Positions 17,269 through 27,484 of a DNA stretch of 64,000 nt are shown piece by piece. How positions within the stretch are numbered: the first letter of the stretch is position 1; each line of letters begins with the position of its first letter. Source of the DNA: Rhizobiaceae bacterium (GTDB taxonomy: Bacteria > Pseudomonadota > Alphaproteobacteria > Rhizobiales > Rhizobiaceae). Below the pieces are notes generated by a model that was given only the letters and a program-made list of their open reading frames with translations, did not search any database and had not been told where the DNA came from. The translations under genes and the position numbers were made by a program. The stretch is from contig JAEPMJ010000003.1 in NCBI GenBank assembly GCA_017644005.1, forward strand, positions 434,001 through 498,000, in the 5' to 3' direction.

Positions 17269-18240
17269 TTACCAGCGCACAAGCGCCGCACCCCAGGTGA
17301 AGCCGCCGCCCATTGCTTCCAGGAGCACCAGGTCGCCTCTTTTTATGCGTCCGTCCGCCACCGCAGCAGCCAGCGCAAGCGGTACCGATGCCGCCGAAGT
17401 GTTACCATGACGGTCAACAGTCACGACAACCTTTTCCTCGGCAATGCCCAGCTTGCGTGCCGAGGCATCGATGATGCGCTTGTTGGCCTGATGCGGCACA
17501 AACCAGTCGAGATCGTCGGCAGTCACTCCCGCATCGCCAAGTGCGGCCTCGACAACGTCGGTGATCATGCCAACAGCGTGCTTGAACACCTCGCGGCCTT
17601 CCATGCGCAATTTGCCGACCGTACCGGAGGTCGACGGCCCGCCATCGACGTAGAGCTTTTCCTTGTGCGCTCCGTCGGAGCGCAAGCTAGTGGTCAGGAT
17701 GCCCTGGTCTGCGACACTGCCCTCGCCCACCTGTGCCTCCAGCACAAGAGCGCCGGCGCCGTCGCCGAAAAGCACGCAGGTGGTGCGGTCCGTCCAGTCG
17801 AGGATGCGGGAGAACGTTTCGGCGCCAATCACCAGCACGCGCTTGGCGCTGCCGCCGCGGATGTAGAGATCGGCCGTGGTGAGTGCGTAGAGGAAACCGG
17901 AGCACACCGCCTGCAGGTCGAAAGCAAAACCGTGATGCATGCCCAGTCGCTGCTGGATTTCGACTGCGGTCGCGGGAAAGGTGTTGTTCGGCGTCGAAGT
18001 TGCCAACACGATGAGGTCGATGTCGGCCGGTGTGAGCCCCGACGCAGCGAGCGCCTTGCGCGCCGCTGCCTCGCCCAGCGATGCCGTGGTTTCGTCGTCT
18101 GAGGCGATGTGCCTTTGACGAATGCCGGTACGCTGGGTGATCCACTCGTCCGACGTATCTACAAGGCCGACGAAGTCGTCATTGTTCATGATACGGCGAG
18201 GCGTCTCGGCGCCTACTCCCCGAACAACGGATCGGATCAT
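17269..18240 (-). CDS. fabH: beta-ketoacyl-ACP synthase III
   Basis: The 323-aa condensing enzyme starts type II fatty-acid synthesis by joining acetyl-CoA to malonyl-ACP. The Cys-His-Asn triad is present: [10 protein letters not shown] (about residue 112), DWFVPHQAN and RHGNTSAAS. It follows plsX by 16 bases on the same strand, a conserved phospholipid/fatty-acid pairing. Confidence 0.95.
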   Translation of the reverse strand: MIRSVVRGVGAETPRRIMNNDDFVGLVDTSDEWITQRTGIRQRHIASDDETTASLGEAAARKALAASGLTPADIDLIVLATSTPNNTFPATAVEIQQRLGMHHGFAFDLQAVCSGFLYALTTADLYIRGGSAKRVLVIGAETFSRILDWTDRTTCVLFGDGAGALVLEAQVGEGSVADQGILTTSLRSDGAHKEKLYVDGGPSTSGTVGKLRMEGREVFKHAVGMITDVVEAALGDAGVTADDLDWFVPHQANKRIIDASARKLGIAEEKVVVTVDRHGNTSAASVPLALAAAVADGRIKRGDLVLLEAMGGGFTWGAALVRW

Positions 18241-18256
18241 TCAGGATTTTCCTTCG

Positions 18257-19315
18257 TCAGGTCGCGACACTGCCAGCTGCGGCCTGTTCGGGCTTCGGCT
18301 GACGCTCATGAAAATGTTCCAGCTGTTCGCGAATCGTGTCGATCAGCCGCCGGCGCGCCATGTCGTAGCCGAGATCGACTGCAGCAGCGATACCTTCTTC
18401 GTCGGCCCCACCGTGGCTCTTCACCACAATGCCATTGAGCCCGAGGAACACACCGCCATTCACCTTGCGCACGTCCAGCTTCTCGCGAAGGCGCCGAAAC
18501 GCGCTTCTGGCAAAAACGTAGCCAATGCGCGCGAGAAGGGTACGGCTCATCGCCTCACGCAGATATTCGCCGATCTGGCGAGCGGTGCCTTCGGCCGTCT
18601 TGAGCGCGATATTGCCGGAAAAACCTTCTGTGACAACAACATCGACCGTGCCTTTCGCGATATCGTCGCCTTCGACGAAACCACGATAGTCCATAGACGG
18701 GAGGGCCGCTTCGCGTAGCATGCGGCCAGCTTCCTTGACGTCCTCCTGCCCCTTTATCTCCTCAACCCCAACATTGAGGAGGCCGACTGCGGGGCGGTCG
18801 AGCTGGAAGATCGCGTGAGCCATCGCCGCGCCCAGGATGGCGTGATCGACAAGTTGCTGCGGATTCGCGCCGATATTGGCGCCAACATCGAGAACAACGC
18901 ACTCGGAGCGCATTGTCGGCCAGATCGCCGCGATCGCCGGGCGCTCTATATTTGCCATGGGGCGCAGGCAGAATTTCGACATCGCCATCAACGCACCGGT
19001 GTTGCCTGCAGATATGCAAACATCTGCGTCGCCGTTCTTCACCGCCTCAATTGCGCGCCACATCGACGATTTCCAGCGACCGTGGCGTAGCGCCTGGCTC
19101 GGTTTGTCGTCCATTCGCACTGACACTTCACAGTGATGGAACTCGCTCAGAGCGGCGAGCCGAGGCAGTTTTGCAAGCACCGGCTCCACCTCTTCTGCGA
19201 TACCAAACAGAAGAAACGTCACATCCGGCCGGCGCTCGATCACCTTCATCAGACCTGGCAGCACCACTGCCGGTCCGTGATCTCCTCCCATGGCGTCAAT
19301 GGATATTCTTATCAA
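18257..19315 (-). CDS. plsX: phosphate acyltransferase PlsX
   Basis: This 352-aa enzyme makes acyl-phosphate from acyl-ACP for phospholipid synthesis. It opens [14 protein letters not shown], the family hallmark, and contains SAGNTGALM and [21 protein letters not shown]. Length and neighbours match the family. It acts at the cytoplasmic membrane face with PlsY. Confidence 0.95.
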   Translation of the reverse strand: MIRISIDAMGGDHGPAVVLPGLMKVIERRPDVTFLLFGIAEEVEPVLAKLPRLAALSEFHHCEVSVRMDDKPSQALRHGRWKSSMWRAIEAVKNGDADVCISAGNTGALMAMSKFCLRPMANIERPAIAAIWPTMRSECVVLDVGANIGANPQQLVDHAILGAAMAHAIFQLDRPAVGLLNVGVEEIKGQEDVKEAGRMLREAALPSMDYRGFVEGDDIAKGTVDVVVTEGFSGNIALKTAEGTARQIGEYLREAMSRTLLARIGYVFARSAFRRLREKLDVRKVNGGVFLGLNGIVVKSHGGADEEGIAAAVDLGYDMARRRLIDTIREQLEHFHERQPKPEQAAAGSVAT

Positions 19316-19428
19316 GCGACAGCGTTCTCATCATTCCCCGGGCGCACGCGGGGAGTGGGCCAAAGTGGGGCGAAAATAGCGGTTTTGCTCAGCGGCACAA
19401 CCTCAATTCGCCCCGGCAAAGCCGGATT

Positions 19429-19977
19429 TCATGACTTGCGCACAAGCGAACCCAGCTTAGCGAAAGGCGCCTCGGCTTGCGTTTCGGCATCTTTTTGCGG
19501 CGCCGTTTCAGGCAGTTCGGCGTGATCAGCGCGCGGATAAGGATCTATGGCCAGTTCGAAAAACTCCTCCGCCAGAGCACCCACATCGATACGACCGTGT
19601 GCGAAGGTTTCAGGCGCATCTTCGCCCTCCGCGTCGAGCATCAATTCACCGCCTTCGACCTCCGCTCGTGCAAGACGCGACGAATCGGGAACGAAAACGG
19701 CGGAGATTTCTTCCCTGACATTCTGCTCAAGCGGTTCGAGCGTGACAACGCACAACTGGATGATGTCGGCGTCGACCCTGCCCGTAACCCGCGCACCTTC
19801 CCGCTTCCACGGGTCAACCTTCGCCGTGAACCGGAAATCCGCCACTTTTTCCAGACCGTGCAGGGCAGCAAGAGCCTGCCGCTGGCGCTCATCCGCTTCA
19901 AATTTCACCGTCACGCCTTTCGCGGGCAGGCGCGTTGCATCGACTTTCATGGATACCGGGCTGGGTTCATTCTTCAT
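19429..19977 (-). CDS. DUF177 (YceD family) protein
   Basis: The 182-aa protein contains the DUF177 core, including VTGRVDADIIQLCVVTLEPL and the acidic segment GEDAPETF. The usual paired Cys are reduced to one here. YceD relatives are linked to 23S rRNA and usually lie beside rpmF or plsX. The start at 19977 overlaps the upstream gene by ATGA, so the two are coupled. Confidence 0.85.
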   Translation of the reverse strand: MKNEPSPVSMKVDATRLPAKGVTVKFEADERQRQALAALHGLEKVADFRFTAKVDPWKREGARVTGRVDADIIQLCVVTLEPLEQNVREEISAVFVPDSSRLARAEVEGGELMLDAEGEDAPETFAHGRIDVGALAEEFFELAIDPYPRADHAELPETAPQKDAETQAEAPFAKLGSLVRKS

Positions 19978-20528
19978 GACGCTTCTCCGGTACGTGAGGC
20001 ATCGGGAAAGGCAATGATGCCTCTGGTCAGTGCATCCAACGGTTGCGACGTCAATGACTGCGCAATCTGTGCCGCATAGCCAGCCAGATGCCCCGCCTGC
20101 GGCCATGCTGCTTCGGTCGGCTGCACGTTTCGTTTAAGCGCCTCGGCAAGCGCTGCTTCGTCGTTCTCGTCGAGAGCGGCCCCATAAGAGGCGGTCCGGC
20201 CGTAGAACATGCGCGTGAGCTTCTTCATTCGCTTCGGCACACCCGCATCGCCAATCCCGAGTTCGCGGATGGAATGCTCGACTTCCTTGAAAAAAGTATC
20301 GACCAAATCCTGGCTGATCGCATCAGCCGAACCCGTTTCTCCGCGCAGGCGGCGCAAAACGAGAAGGAGCATCAGCGATATCATCTCGAATCGGCCGAGC
20401 GGCGTGTCAGGGACCTGCCAGTCGGCGTAGAGCACCGGCTGCCGCGCTGCCGCCACGATTTGTTCATAGAGCTCGTCCACCACGTTCTGGTTCGGATTGG
20501 GCTCTATTCCGAGCAACCGTTTGAACAT
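19974..20528 (-). CDS. ubiquinol-cytochrome c chaperone family protein (CBP3-like)
   Basis: This 184-aa protein resembles the CBP3/UQCC1 family that assists cytochrome b assembly in the bc1 complex. Features are LYEQIVAAARQPVLYADW, MISLMLLLVLRRL and the helix around FFKEVEHSIRELGIGD. It is upstream of DUF177 in the same operon, the usual alphaproteobacterial arrangement. Start ATG 20528. Confidence 0.85.
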   Translation of the reverse strand: MFKRLLGIEPNPNQNVVDELYEQIVAAARQPVLYADWQVPDTPLGRFEMISLMLLLVLRRLRGETGSADAISQDLVDTFFKEVEHSIRELGIGDAGVPKRMKKLTRMFYGRTASYGAALDENDEAALAEALKRNVQPTEAAWPQAGHLAGYAAQIAQSLTSQPLDALTRGIIAFPDASRTGEAS

Positions 20529-20663
20529 TAAGGAAATACTCCGAAAAGGGCGGTATGGTGGGGTCAGGTTGCATCGCCGGCGAAGCTGGTTTACCGCTTT
20601 TCGCCGCCGCCGCAAACGGCAGGGCGATGCGGCAATTGCCGCGGCTAGGATGAGGTAGAGTAG

Positions 20664-21173
20664 TTGTCCCGGGCAGTCGAATTCAAATTTCAGCCTACGA
20701 AGAGCGTCTTCGGCATTGCCAGTGCGGTCGTCCTGTGCGCTGCCGTTGCCGGCTGCAACGCCACCGAGACGCTGCAGGCTTCCCAGACCATCAACAAGGG
20801 CTATGTCATCGATCAGGATTCGCTGGCTCTGGTACCGGTCGGCTCCAGCCGCGAGCAGGTGCTTCTCACGCTTGGAACACCTTCGACGTCGGCCACGTTC
20901 GACAACGAAGTCTTCTACTACATCTCCCAGAAGCGCGTGCGCAACGCGGCGTTCATGAAGGCCAAGGTCGTGGACCAGCGCGTTCTGGCCGTCTACTTCG
21001 GTGACGACGGGCGGGTAAACAACATCGCGAATTACGGCCTTCAGGACGGCAAACTGTTCGACTTCATTTCGCGCACCACGCCGACAGCCGGAAAGGACCA
21101 GAACTTCCTTATGCAGCTGATTTCAGGCCTGGCGGGCGGTGGCGGCGGAGGGTCGCGCTTCCCGGGCCTCTAG
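20664..21173 (+). CDS. bamE: outer membrane protein assembly factor BamE (SmpA/OmlA lipoprotein)
   Basis: The 169-aa lipoprotein has a signal peptide and lipobox ending VAGC31, then the SmpA/OmlA domain with INKGYVIDQDSLALVPVGSSR. It would anchor in the outer membrane as part of the BAM complex. The start appears to be TTG 20664, after GAGGTAG. The Gly-rich tail is unstructured. It is divergent from the chaperone gene. Confidence 0.88.
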   Translation: MSRAVEFKFQPTKSVFGIASAVVLCAAVAGCNATETLQASQTINKGYVIDQDSLALVPVGSSREQVLLTLGTPSTSATFDNEVFYYISQKRVRNAAFMKAKVVDQRVLAVYFGDDGRVNNIANYGLQDGKLFDFISRTTPTAGKDQNFLMQLISGLAGGGGGGSRFPGL

Positions 21174-21688
21174 CGTACTGGCGCAAGTCCGCTTTGCTGC
21201 TGCAGTTCGGCCAACAGCCGCTCGAGCAGTTCCATACCGGCAGACCAACCCTTGCCAAGACCGCCGATCGCGGCGGCAAAGCAGGCAATTTCGGCATCGC
21301 TTGCCTCGTGAGGTGACCAGGTCAGCCGCATTTCGGTTCGGTCGCCCCGTTCGGTGAATGTAACGGTTGTCAGCAATATGCGCGGCCAATCCGGCATCAT
21401 CGGGTTGGCAACGATGTTCCAGTCCGCGTCGGCGGTCGCCATCAGGCAAACAAGCCGCTCGGGCTCCACCACCTCGGTGTACTCCGTGCGCTGATAGCTC
21501 GACCGATCCTTCATTTTCATTTCGTTCAGCCAAAGTCCGCCCGGTCGGACGTCGAGACGGTGGATAATCGTCTCGACATTCGGTCCGTACCAGCGCGCGA
21601 GCAGCGCCGGGTCGGTCCAGCTCTTCCAGACAAGAGGGCGCGGTGCATCGAATTCGCGCTCCAACACATAGGTCGGAATATCGGTCAT
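21170..21688 (-). CDS. SRPBCC (AHSA1-like) domain protein
   Basis: The 172-aa helix-grip protein opens VLEREFDAPRPLVWKSWTDPALLARWYGP, the START/AHSA1 signature, and has the typical C-terminal GMELLERLLAEL. It probably binds a small hydrophobic ligand. Its start overlaps the ArsR stop (ATGA), so the two form one operon; this ArsR-AHSA1 pairing is common in proteobacteria. Confidence 0.88.
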   Translation of the reverse strand: MTDIPTYVLEREFDAPRPLVWKSWTDPALLARWYGPNVETIIHRLDVRPGGLWLNEMKMKDRSSYQRTEYTEVVEPERLVCLMATADADWNIVANPMMPDWPRILLTTVTFTERGDRTEMRLTWSPHEASDAEIACFAAAIGGLGKGWSAGMELLERLLAELQQQSGLAPVR

Positions 21689-22053
21689 CGTGAGTGGCCC
21701 TCCCCGCTCGTTTTCCCGAGTTCGTCCAGCAGGCTGTCGAGCTGATCGAAACTTTGCGACCAGAAGTCCCTGAATTCCGTCAGCCACAGCACCGCTTCAG
21801 CCATCGGCCCGGCATTCAGGGCGGCCGGCCGTTTCTGGCGGTCTATCGCCCGCACGACGAGGCCCGCCCGCTCCAGTACCCTCAAATGTTTCGAAACAGC
21901 CGGCTGACTCATTTCGAACGGCGCTGCCAGTTCATTCACCGAGGCATCGCCCGATGAAAGCCGGGTCAGAATGGCGCGGCGGGTGGGGTCGGCAAGCGCG
22001 GCGAAGATCGCATCCAGGTCGGCGCCCGAATTCGTATAACCATGTTGTTCCAT
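21685..22053 (-). CDS. ArsR family transcriptional regulator
   Basis: This 122-aa winged-helix repressor contains FAALADPTRRAILTRL, MSQPAVSKHLRVLERAGLV as the recognition helix, and no Cys, so it is not a metal sensor of the ArsR/SmtB kind. A perfect 13-bp inverted repeat covers its start codon region, which suggests autoregulation. ATG 22053 is preferred; an upstream in-frame start at 22089 would overlap the repeat. Confidence 0.88.
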   Translation of the reverse strand: MEQHGYTNSGADLDAIFAALADPTRRAILTRLSSGDASVNELAAPFEMSQPAVSKHLRVLERAGLVVRAIDRQKRPAALNAGPMAEAVLWLTEFRDFWSQSFDQLDSLLDELGKTSGEGHSR

Positions 22054-22072
22054 AACAGTATGGTTATACGAA
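22031..22072. promoter_or_regulatory. perfect inverted repeat over the arsR start
   Basis: The arms TTCGTATAACCAT (22031-22043) and ATGGTTATACGAA (22060-22072) are exact reverse complements with a 16-base spacer. The left arm lies in the first codons of arsR and the right arm just upstream of ATG. This fits an autoregulatory operator; an RNA hairpin hiding the start is the other reading. Confidence 0.6.
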
Positions 22073-22101
22073 GGCCGATATCCCGTCAATCGCCTTCGGG
22101 C

Positions 22102-22134
22102 AAAAGAAAACCCGCGGGCGCTGCCGCCCGCGGG
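22102..22134 (-). terminator. intrinsic terminator after hppA
   Basis: A perfect 10-bp stem (CCCGCGGGCG, loop of 4, CGCCCGCGGG) is followed on the minus strand by TTTTCTTTT. The plus-strand side also has six T residues a few bases after the stem, so it could work in both directions. Confidence 0.8.
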
Positions 22135-22159
22135 TCGATTTTTTCAAGTGCCTTGCAGC

Positions 22160-24298
22160 TTAGTGCGCGAGCACGGCCAGCAGCAGAAGCGCCATGATGT
22201 TGGTGATCTTGATGGCCGGATTAACGGCCGGGCCGGCGGTGTCCTTGTAAGGATCGCCAACGGTGTCACCTGTCACGGAGGCCTTATGCGCCTCGGAGCC
22301 CTTCTCGTGCTTCACGCCGTCCTTGTCGGTGAAGCCGTCCTCGAAGCTCTTCTTGGCGTTGTCCCAGGCGCCGCCGCCCGAAGTCATTGAGATCGCGACG
22401 AACAGTCCGTTCACGATCACGCCCAGAAGCGAAGCGCCGAGGGCCGCGAAGGCCGAAGCCTTGGAACCGGAGATCAGCAGCACGCCGAAATAGACCACAA
22501 GCGGAGCCAGAACCGGCAACAGCGAGGGAATGATCATCTCCTTGATCGCTGCCTTGGTCAGCATGTCCACCGCACGGGCATAGTCCGGCTTTTCCTTGCC
22601 TTCCATGATGCCCGGCTTCTCGCGGAACTGCCTGCGCACTTCCTCCACGACCGCCCCGCCGGCACGGCCGACCGCGGTCATGGCGATGCCGCCGAACAGG
22701 TAGGGGATCAGGCCGCCGAAGATCAGGCCCGCAACCACATAGGGGTTGGAGAGCGAGAAGGAGACATTGCCCATATCGGCAAAGTACGGGAACTGGTCGC
22801 TGTTGGCCGCGAAATACTCCAGATCGTAGGAGTAAGCGGCAAACAGAACCAGTGCACCGAGACCGGCCGAACCGATGGCGTAGCCCTTGGTGACAGCCTT
22901 CGTGGTGTTGCCCACGGCGTCGAGCGCGTCGGTCGACTGGCGCACTTCCGGCGGAAGGCCCGACATTTCGGCGATGCCGCCGGCATTGTCGGTCACGGGT
23001 CCGAATGCGTCGAGCGCAACGATCATGCCGGCCAGGCCGAGCATGGTGGTGACCGCGATTGCGGTACCGAACAGGCCGGCAAGCTGGAATGTCGCGATGA
23101 TACCCGCCACGATGACGATTGCCGGCATCGCGGTGGCTTCGAGCGAAACCGCCAGCCCCTGGATCACGTTGGTGCCGTGGCCGGTCACCGATGCCTGCGC
23201 AATCGAGTTCACCGGCCGCTTGTCAGTGCCAGTGTAGTATTCGGTTATCACCACAATCAGCCCGGTCACGACGAGGCCGATGATGCCGCAGATGAACAGG
23301 TTGGTGCCTGTGATCTCCATTCCGGCAACGGTGCCGATCGCTTCCCAGCCAATGGTCAGCGAGGTCGCGCCGCCGACGCCGATGACGGTCAGCAGGCCGG
23401 TGACGATGAGGCCCTTGTAGAGGGCGCCCATGATCGAGCCGTTGGAACCGAGGCGTACGAAGAAGGTGCCGATGATGGAGGTAATGATGCAGGCGCCGCA
23501 AAGCGCGAGCGGGTAGAGCATCACCTGGCCGAGGATTTCGGAACCGGCGAAGAAGATCGCGCCCAGAACCATGGTCGCGACGACTGTCACGGCATAGGTC
23601 TCGAAAAGGTCGGCGGCCATACCGGCGCAGTCGCCGACATTGTCACCGACATTGTCGGCGATTGTGGCGGGGTTGCGCGGATCATCCTCCGGGATGCCGG
23701 CTTCCACTTTGCCTACCAGGTCGCCGCCCACGTCGGCGCCCTTGGTGAAAATGCCACCGCCGAGACGGGCAAAGATCGAAATCAGCGAAGCGCCGAAACC
23801 AAGCGACACAAGCGCGTCGATCACCGCGCGATCCGCTGCGCCGTAGCCCATCGGGCCAATCAGAACCCAGTAGTAAACGGCAACGCCAAGCAGTGCGAGG
23901 CCCGCCACCAGCATGCCGGTGATCGCGCCCGACTTGAAGGCGATGTCGAGGCCGGCAGCCAGGCTGTTGGATGCGGCCTGCGCGGTGCGCACATTGGCTC
24001 GCACCGAGACGTGCATACCGATGAAGCCGGCGACGCCCGAAAGCACCGCGCCGATCAGGAAGCCAACCGCAGCCGTTACGGACAGCAGCCACCAGGCGAG
24101 CAAAAACACAACCACGCCGACGATGGCGATGGTGGTGTACTGACGGGAAAGGTAGGCCTGCGCACCCTCGCGGATGGCGCCGGCGATTTCCTGCATGCGT
24201 GCGTTGCCCTGGTCGGCCGCAAGGACCGACTGTGTCGCCCAAATGGCGTAAAGGACAGAAAGCAAGCCGCAGGCGATGACGACGTAAAGCATAGTCAT
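22160..24298 (-). CDS. hppA: K+-insensitive H+-translocating pyrophosphatase
   Basis: The 712-aa membrane pump hydrolyses pyrophosphate and moves protons across the membrane. About 16 hydrophobic segments are present. The pyrophosphate site shows [20 protein letters not shown] and [18 protein letters not shown]. The motif [10 protein letters not shown] has Lys where K+-dependent enzymes have Ala, which marks the K+-independent type. It is monocistronic with its own terminator. ATG 24292 is an alternative start. Confidence 0.95.
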   Translation of the reverse strand: MTMLYVVIACGLLSVLYAIWATQSVLAADQGNARMQEIAGAIREGAQAYLSRQYTTIAIVGVVVFLLAWWLLSVTAAVGFLIGAVLSGVAGFIGMHVSVRANVRTAQAASNSLAAGLDIAFKSGAITGMLVAGLALLGVAVYYWVLIGPMGYGAADRAVIDALVSLGFGASLISIFARLGGGIFTKGADVGGDLVGKVEAGIPEDDPRNPATIADNVGDNVGDCAGMAADLFETYAVTVVATMVLGAIFFAGSEILGQVMLYPLALCGACIITSIIGTFFVRLGSNGSIMGALYKGLIVTGLLTVIGVGGATSLTIGWEAIGTVAGMEITGTNLFICGIIGLVVTGLIVVITEYYTGTDKRPVNSIAQASVTGHGTNVIQGLAVSLEATAMPAIVIVAGIIATFQLAGLFGTAIAVTTMLGLAGMIVALDAFGPVTDNAGGIAEMSGLPPEVRQSTDALDAVGNTTKAVTKGYAIGSAGLGALVLFAAYSYDLEYFAANSDQFPYFADMGNVSFSLSNPYVVAGLIFGGLIPYLFGGIAMTAVGRAGGAVVEEVRRQFREKPGIMEGKEKPDYARAVDMLTKAAIKEMIIPSLLPVLAPLVVYFGVLLISGSKASAFAALGASLLGVIVNGLFVAISMTSGGGAWDNAKKSFEDGFTDKDGVKHEKGSEAHKASVTGDTVGDPYKDTAGPAVNPAIKITNIMALLLLAVLAH

Positions 24299-24628
24299 TG
24301 CCAGAATTTTCCTTTGGGTTTGGTCCGAAAGAACCCCTCCCCGGACCGTTCGATCAGGCCGGGGCGCAAAAAGGCCCGACCCTTCAGCGCGCGCTTATGC
24401 GCAAGCGACCGGTCAACGTCAAGCTATTGACCGGTTTTTGCCCCGCCTATTGCCTGGCAATGGGGATCTTCACCCCATATTTGCGCATCTAATCGAATTA
24501 ACCAGGGATCGAGATCGATGTCTCAGTCCGTTCCTCATGCCCTGGTTGCGCCGTCCCTCCACGTCGAAGACATCATTCGCGACAACAAGCCAATTAAGCC
24601 CGATTTGCGCGCCACCCGACAGAAGACT
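24299..24628. other. 330-base gap with a hairpin plus T-tract and a short ORF fragment
   Basis: No complete gene is supported here. A 9-bp stem (ACCGGTCAA at 24408-24416, TTGACCGGT at 24427-24435) is followed by a T run on the plus strand, like an intrinsic terminator, yet no plus-strand gene precedes it. From ATG 24518 a plus-strand frame of about 37 codons (opening MSQSVPHALVAP, with HVEDIIRDNKPIKPD) reads like genuine protein. It then runs into the antisense of the MFS gene, so it may be a 5' gene remnant. Confidence 0.4.
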
Positions 24629-25840
24629 TCAGATAGTTGCAGGGCGCCGCGACACCACAGCCAGTGCACCCAGCGCCACGAGACACAGCACAGTGACCGG
24701 GAAGATGACCCAGTTGAGCATGTCCCAACCCCAGGCATTGTAGACCTGGCCGGACATCAAGGAGGCGAAAGCGACGGAGGAAAAGAGCACGAAGTCGTGG
24801 AAACCCTGCACTTTGTTCTTCTCTGCCGGGAAGTAGGTTTCGGCCACCATCGCGGTCGACCCGATGAAGCCGAAATTCCATCCCAGCCCAAGCAGTATCA
24901 GCGCCGTCCAGAACTGCCACAGCTGAATGCCCGAAAGCGCGACAATACCGCAGCCGATCAGCAGGATGAGACCCGCCGCGACGATCTTCTCCTTGCCGAA
25001 ACGGGCTATAAGCCGGCCGGTGAAGAAACTCGGCCCGAACATGGCAAGTACGTGCCACGAGATGCCGAGTGTTGCCTCGTCGGTGCTGAAACCGCAACCG
25101 ACCATGGCGAGCGGAGCGCCTGTCATGACAAAGCTCATCAGCGCGTAGCTGCCGACCGCGCACAAGAGCGCCACGGCAAAACGCGGGCTTGCGACGATTT
25201 CTTTCAAAGGTCGTGCCGGTCCCGCATCCGCCTCATGATCGACCGGCTGATCCTTGCGCAGACGCAGGAATGACAGAATGATCAGACCGACAACCGCCAA
25301 ACCGATCACCGATACGAACGAGCCGGCAAACATGACCGGCGCCAGCGTCTCGCGGGTGAAAATCACGATCTGCGGCCCGAGAATCGCGGTAATGACCCCA
25401 CCTGCCAGGACCCATGAGATCGCGCGCGCCTTGAACTCGGGCGGTGCGTTGTCGGCGGCCGCAAAGCGGAACTGCTGAACGAAGGCACCGCCGGCCCCGA
25501 TCACCAGAAGCCCGATAACGAAAAGCCAGAAACTCGACTGGAACAGCGCCAGCGCGGCGACCGCGCCACCCAGGCCGGTGATTAGCGAGCCGGTCATGAA
25601 ACCGCCGCGCTGACCGAGCGCGCGGATGGCAAACGCAGCAGGAATTGCGCCTGCTGCAACCCCGACCGTAAAAGCGGTGACAGGCGCTGTGGCCAGCGAC
25701 TTGTCCGGCCCCAGCAGATAATCGCCCGCCAGACCGCCCAGGGAAATCGAAATCGGCGCGGCCGAACCGATGATCGCCTGCGAGGCAGCAAGGATCAGCG
25801 TCGTGCGGGTTGCATCCCGCGCCATTTGCGGGCCTGTCAC
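24629..25840 (-). CDS. MFS transporter
   Basis: This 403-aa protein has twelve likely membrane helices. Clear examples are [15 protein letters not shown] and the paired central charged loop [13 protein letters not shown] between the two halves. It belongs to the major facilitator superfamily; no substrate can be named. The GTG start at 25840 overlaps the nusB stop by GTGA, placing it at the end of the riboflavin-nusB operon. Confidence 0.88.
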   Translation of the reverse strand: MTGPQMARDATRTTLILAASQAIIGSAAPISISLGGLAGDYLLGPDKSLATAPVTAFTVGVAAGAIPAAFAIRALGQRGGFMTGSLITGLGGAVAALALFQSSFWLFVIGLLVIGAGGAFVQQFRFAAADNAPPEFKARAISWVLAGGVITAILGPQIVIFTRETLAPVMFAGSFVSVIGLAVVGLIILSFLRLRKDQPVDHEADAGPARPLKEIVASPRFAVALLCAVGSYALMSFVMTGAPLAMVGCGFSTDEATLGISWHVLAMFGPSFFTGRLIARFGKEKIVAAGLILLIGCGIVALSGIQLWQFWTALILLGLGWNFGFIGSTAMVAETYFPAEKNKVQGFHDFVLFSSVAFASLMSGQVYNAWGWDMLNWVIFPVTVLCLVALGALAVVSRRPATI

Positions 25841-26340
25841 GCTTTGGTTCCTCCGCGACCCTCGCCCCGCTTATCGCGGGCTATGCGGTCCAGAACCGCA
25901 TTCACCAGTCGCGGCTCCTCTTCCTCGTAGAATGCGTTGGCGATGTCCACATATTCGGACACGATGACCGCAACCGGCACGTCCCGCCGCTCGACCAGCT
26001 CATAGGTTCCGGCGCGCAGAATCGCGCGCAATGTCGAATCCAGGCGCGAAAGCGGCCAATCGTCGGTCAACGCAGCGCGAATGACCGGGTCGATCGTCTT
26101 CTGACCTTCGACAACACCTGAGAGAATGGCGCGGAACCACTGCGGATCGGCCTCGCGATAGACCGAACCGTCGACTTCCTTGCCGAGCCGATAGGCTTCG
26201 TATTCAGCCGCCGTCTCCAGCACGCCGCTGCCGGCGACGTCCATCTGATAGAGCGCCTGAACCGCAGCGAGGCGGGCGGCGCCACGCTTGTTGGCCGGTC
26301 TCGCGCCCTGTCCCTCAGGCGTTGGCTTGGCGACGCTCAC
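25837..26340 (-). CDS. nusB: transcription antitermination factor NusB
   Basis: This 167-aa helical RNA-binding protein takes part in rRNA antitermination. It has [20 protein letters not shown] near the N-terminus, [17 protein letters not shown], and [12 protein letters not shown], all NusB features. Translation starts at GTG 26340, overlapping the ribH stop. The ribH-nusB pairing is conserved. Confidence 0.93.
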   Translation of the reverse strand: MSVAKPTPEGQGARPANKRGAARLAAVQALYQMDVAGSGVLETAAEYEAYRLGKEVDGSVYREADPQWFRAILSGVVEGQKTIDPVIRAALTDDWPLSRLDSTLRAILRAGTYELVERRDVPVAVIVSEYVDIANAFYEEEEPRLVNAVLDRIARDKRGEGRGGTKA

Positions 26341-26765
26341 GATTGGAACCCCGCCTTCACCGTGATCATGGACAGTGCGGCATTGGCCGCGAAGCCGCCC
26401 TTGTCGCCCTCGCTCTGGCGCGCGCGGGCCCATGCCTGCGCTTCGTTTTCGACGGTGAGGATGCCGTTGCCGATCGGCGCGCCGGCAACCGACAGATCCA
26501 TCAGGGCGCGGCTCGATTCATTGGCGACAATATCGAAGTGATAGGTCTCGCCACGGATGACGCAGCCCAATGCCACGTAGCCGTCGTATTTTTTTGCGCT
26601 CCCCTCGATGGCGAACGAGATCGCCGCCGGCACCTCAAGCGCTCCAGGAACCGTAACCACGTCATACGTCGCGCCGGCGCGCTCAAGCGCCGCCTTCGCG
26701 CCGGAAAGAAGGGCGTCTGAAAGCTCTTGGTAATATCGCGCTTCGACGATGAGAATATGCGGCAT
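26337..26765 (-). CDS. ribH: 6,7-dimethyl-8-ribityllumazine synthase
   Basis: The enzyme condenses the pyrimidine and butanone phosphate precursors of riboflavin. Motifs are [24 protein letters not shown] and [17 protein letters not shown], with the catalytic His in YHFD. ATG 26765 gives 142 aa. An in-frame GTG at 26804 would give 155 aa, closer to the usual length, and neither has a strong ribosome site. Confidence 0.92.
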   Translation of the reverse strand: MPHILIVEARYYQELSDALLSGAKAALERAGATYDVVTVPGALEVPAAISFAIEGSAKKYDGYVALGCVIRGETYHFDIVANESSRALMDLSVAGAPIGNGILTVENEAQAWARARQSEGDKGGFAANAALSMITVKAGFQS

Positions 26766-26875
26766 GCGTCTGTGGTCTTTCAGGATCGAGGGAATGCCGG
26801 TCACTTAGGCCGAACGGCAAGCGACGGCAAGCGCTTCGTGTCGTACGCATCCAACGATCGACTGTACCAGTGCGG

Positions 26876-27484
26876 TCAGCGGGGTGCTTCAGCCAGCCGC
26901 GCGGCATAGCGCGCCATGGTATCGACTTCGAGGTTCACGCGGTCGCCGACTGCGCGGTCCGCCCAGGTGGTCACCGCCAGCGAATGGTGGATCAAAAGCA
27001 CATCGAAGCGCACGCCATCGACGCCGTTCACCGTCAGGGAGGTGCCGTCGAGCGCGACGGATCCCTTGGGCGCAATGAAGCGTGCCATTTCAAGAGGCGC
27101 CTCAAGTGTGAACCGAACGGCATCGCCCTCATCCTTGCGCTCAACAATCCGCGCCGTGCCGTCGACATGGCCGGACACGATATGACCGCCGAGTTCGTCC
27201 CCCACTTTGAGCGCGCGCTCCAGATTGATGCGCGTGCCCGTTTCCCATTCGGAAGCGGTCGTCAGCCGCAGGGCCTCCTCCCACGCTTCCACCTCGAACC
27301 AGCGGGCATTTGCTCCCGTCTCCGGCAATGCGACGACGGTCAGGCACACACCCGAGCAGGAAATCGAAGCACCGATTTCGATCGTGGCCGGGTCGTAGGC
27401 AGTCTCGATCCGCAAGCGCCGGCCTTCCGCCAACGGCGAAACCGCGGCGACCTTGCCAATGTCGGTCACAATTCCCGTAAACAT
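26876..27484 (-). CDS. ribE: riboflavin synthase alpha chain
   Basis: This 202-aa enzyme performs the dismutation of two lumazine molecules to riboflavin. Two lumazine-binding repeats are visible: the first opens MFTGIVTDIG and holds SCSGVCLTV, and the second holds HIVSGHVDGTA and SLTVNGV. Its start overlaps the ribD stop, so translation is coupled. Confidence 0.94.
   Translation of the reverse strand: MFTGIVTDIGKVAAVSPLAEGRRLRIETAYDPATIEIGASISCSGVCLTVVALPETGANARWFEVEAWEEALRLTTASEWETGTRINLERALKVGDELGGHIVSGHVDGTARIVERKDEGDAVRFTLEAPLEMARFIAPKGSVALDGTSLTVNGVDGVRFDVLLIHHSLAVTTWADRAVGDRVNLEVDTMARYAARLAEAPR

Noticed and set aside
24318-24350. GGTCCG...CGGACC repeat near hppA resembling the island operator
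   Set aside because: It shares only part of the consensus, the arms are spaced differently, and hppA has no link to the pathway; chance similarity is the simpler reading.
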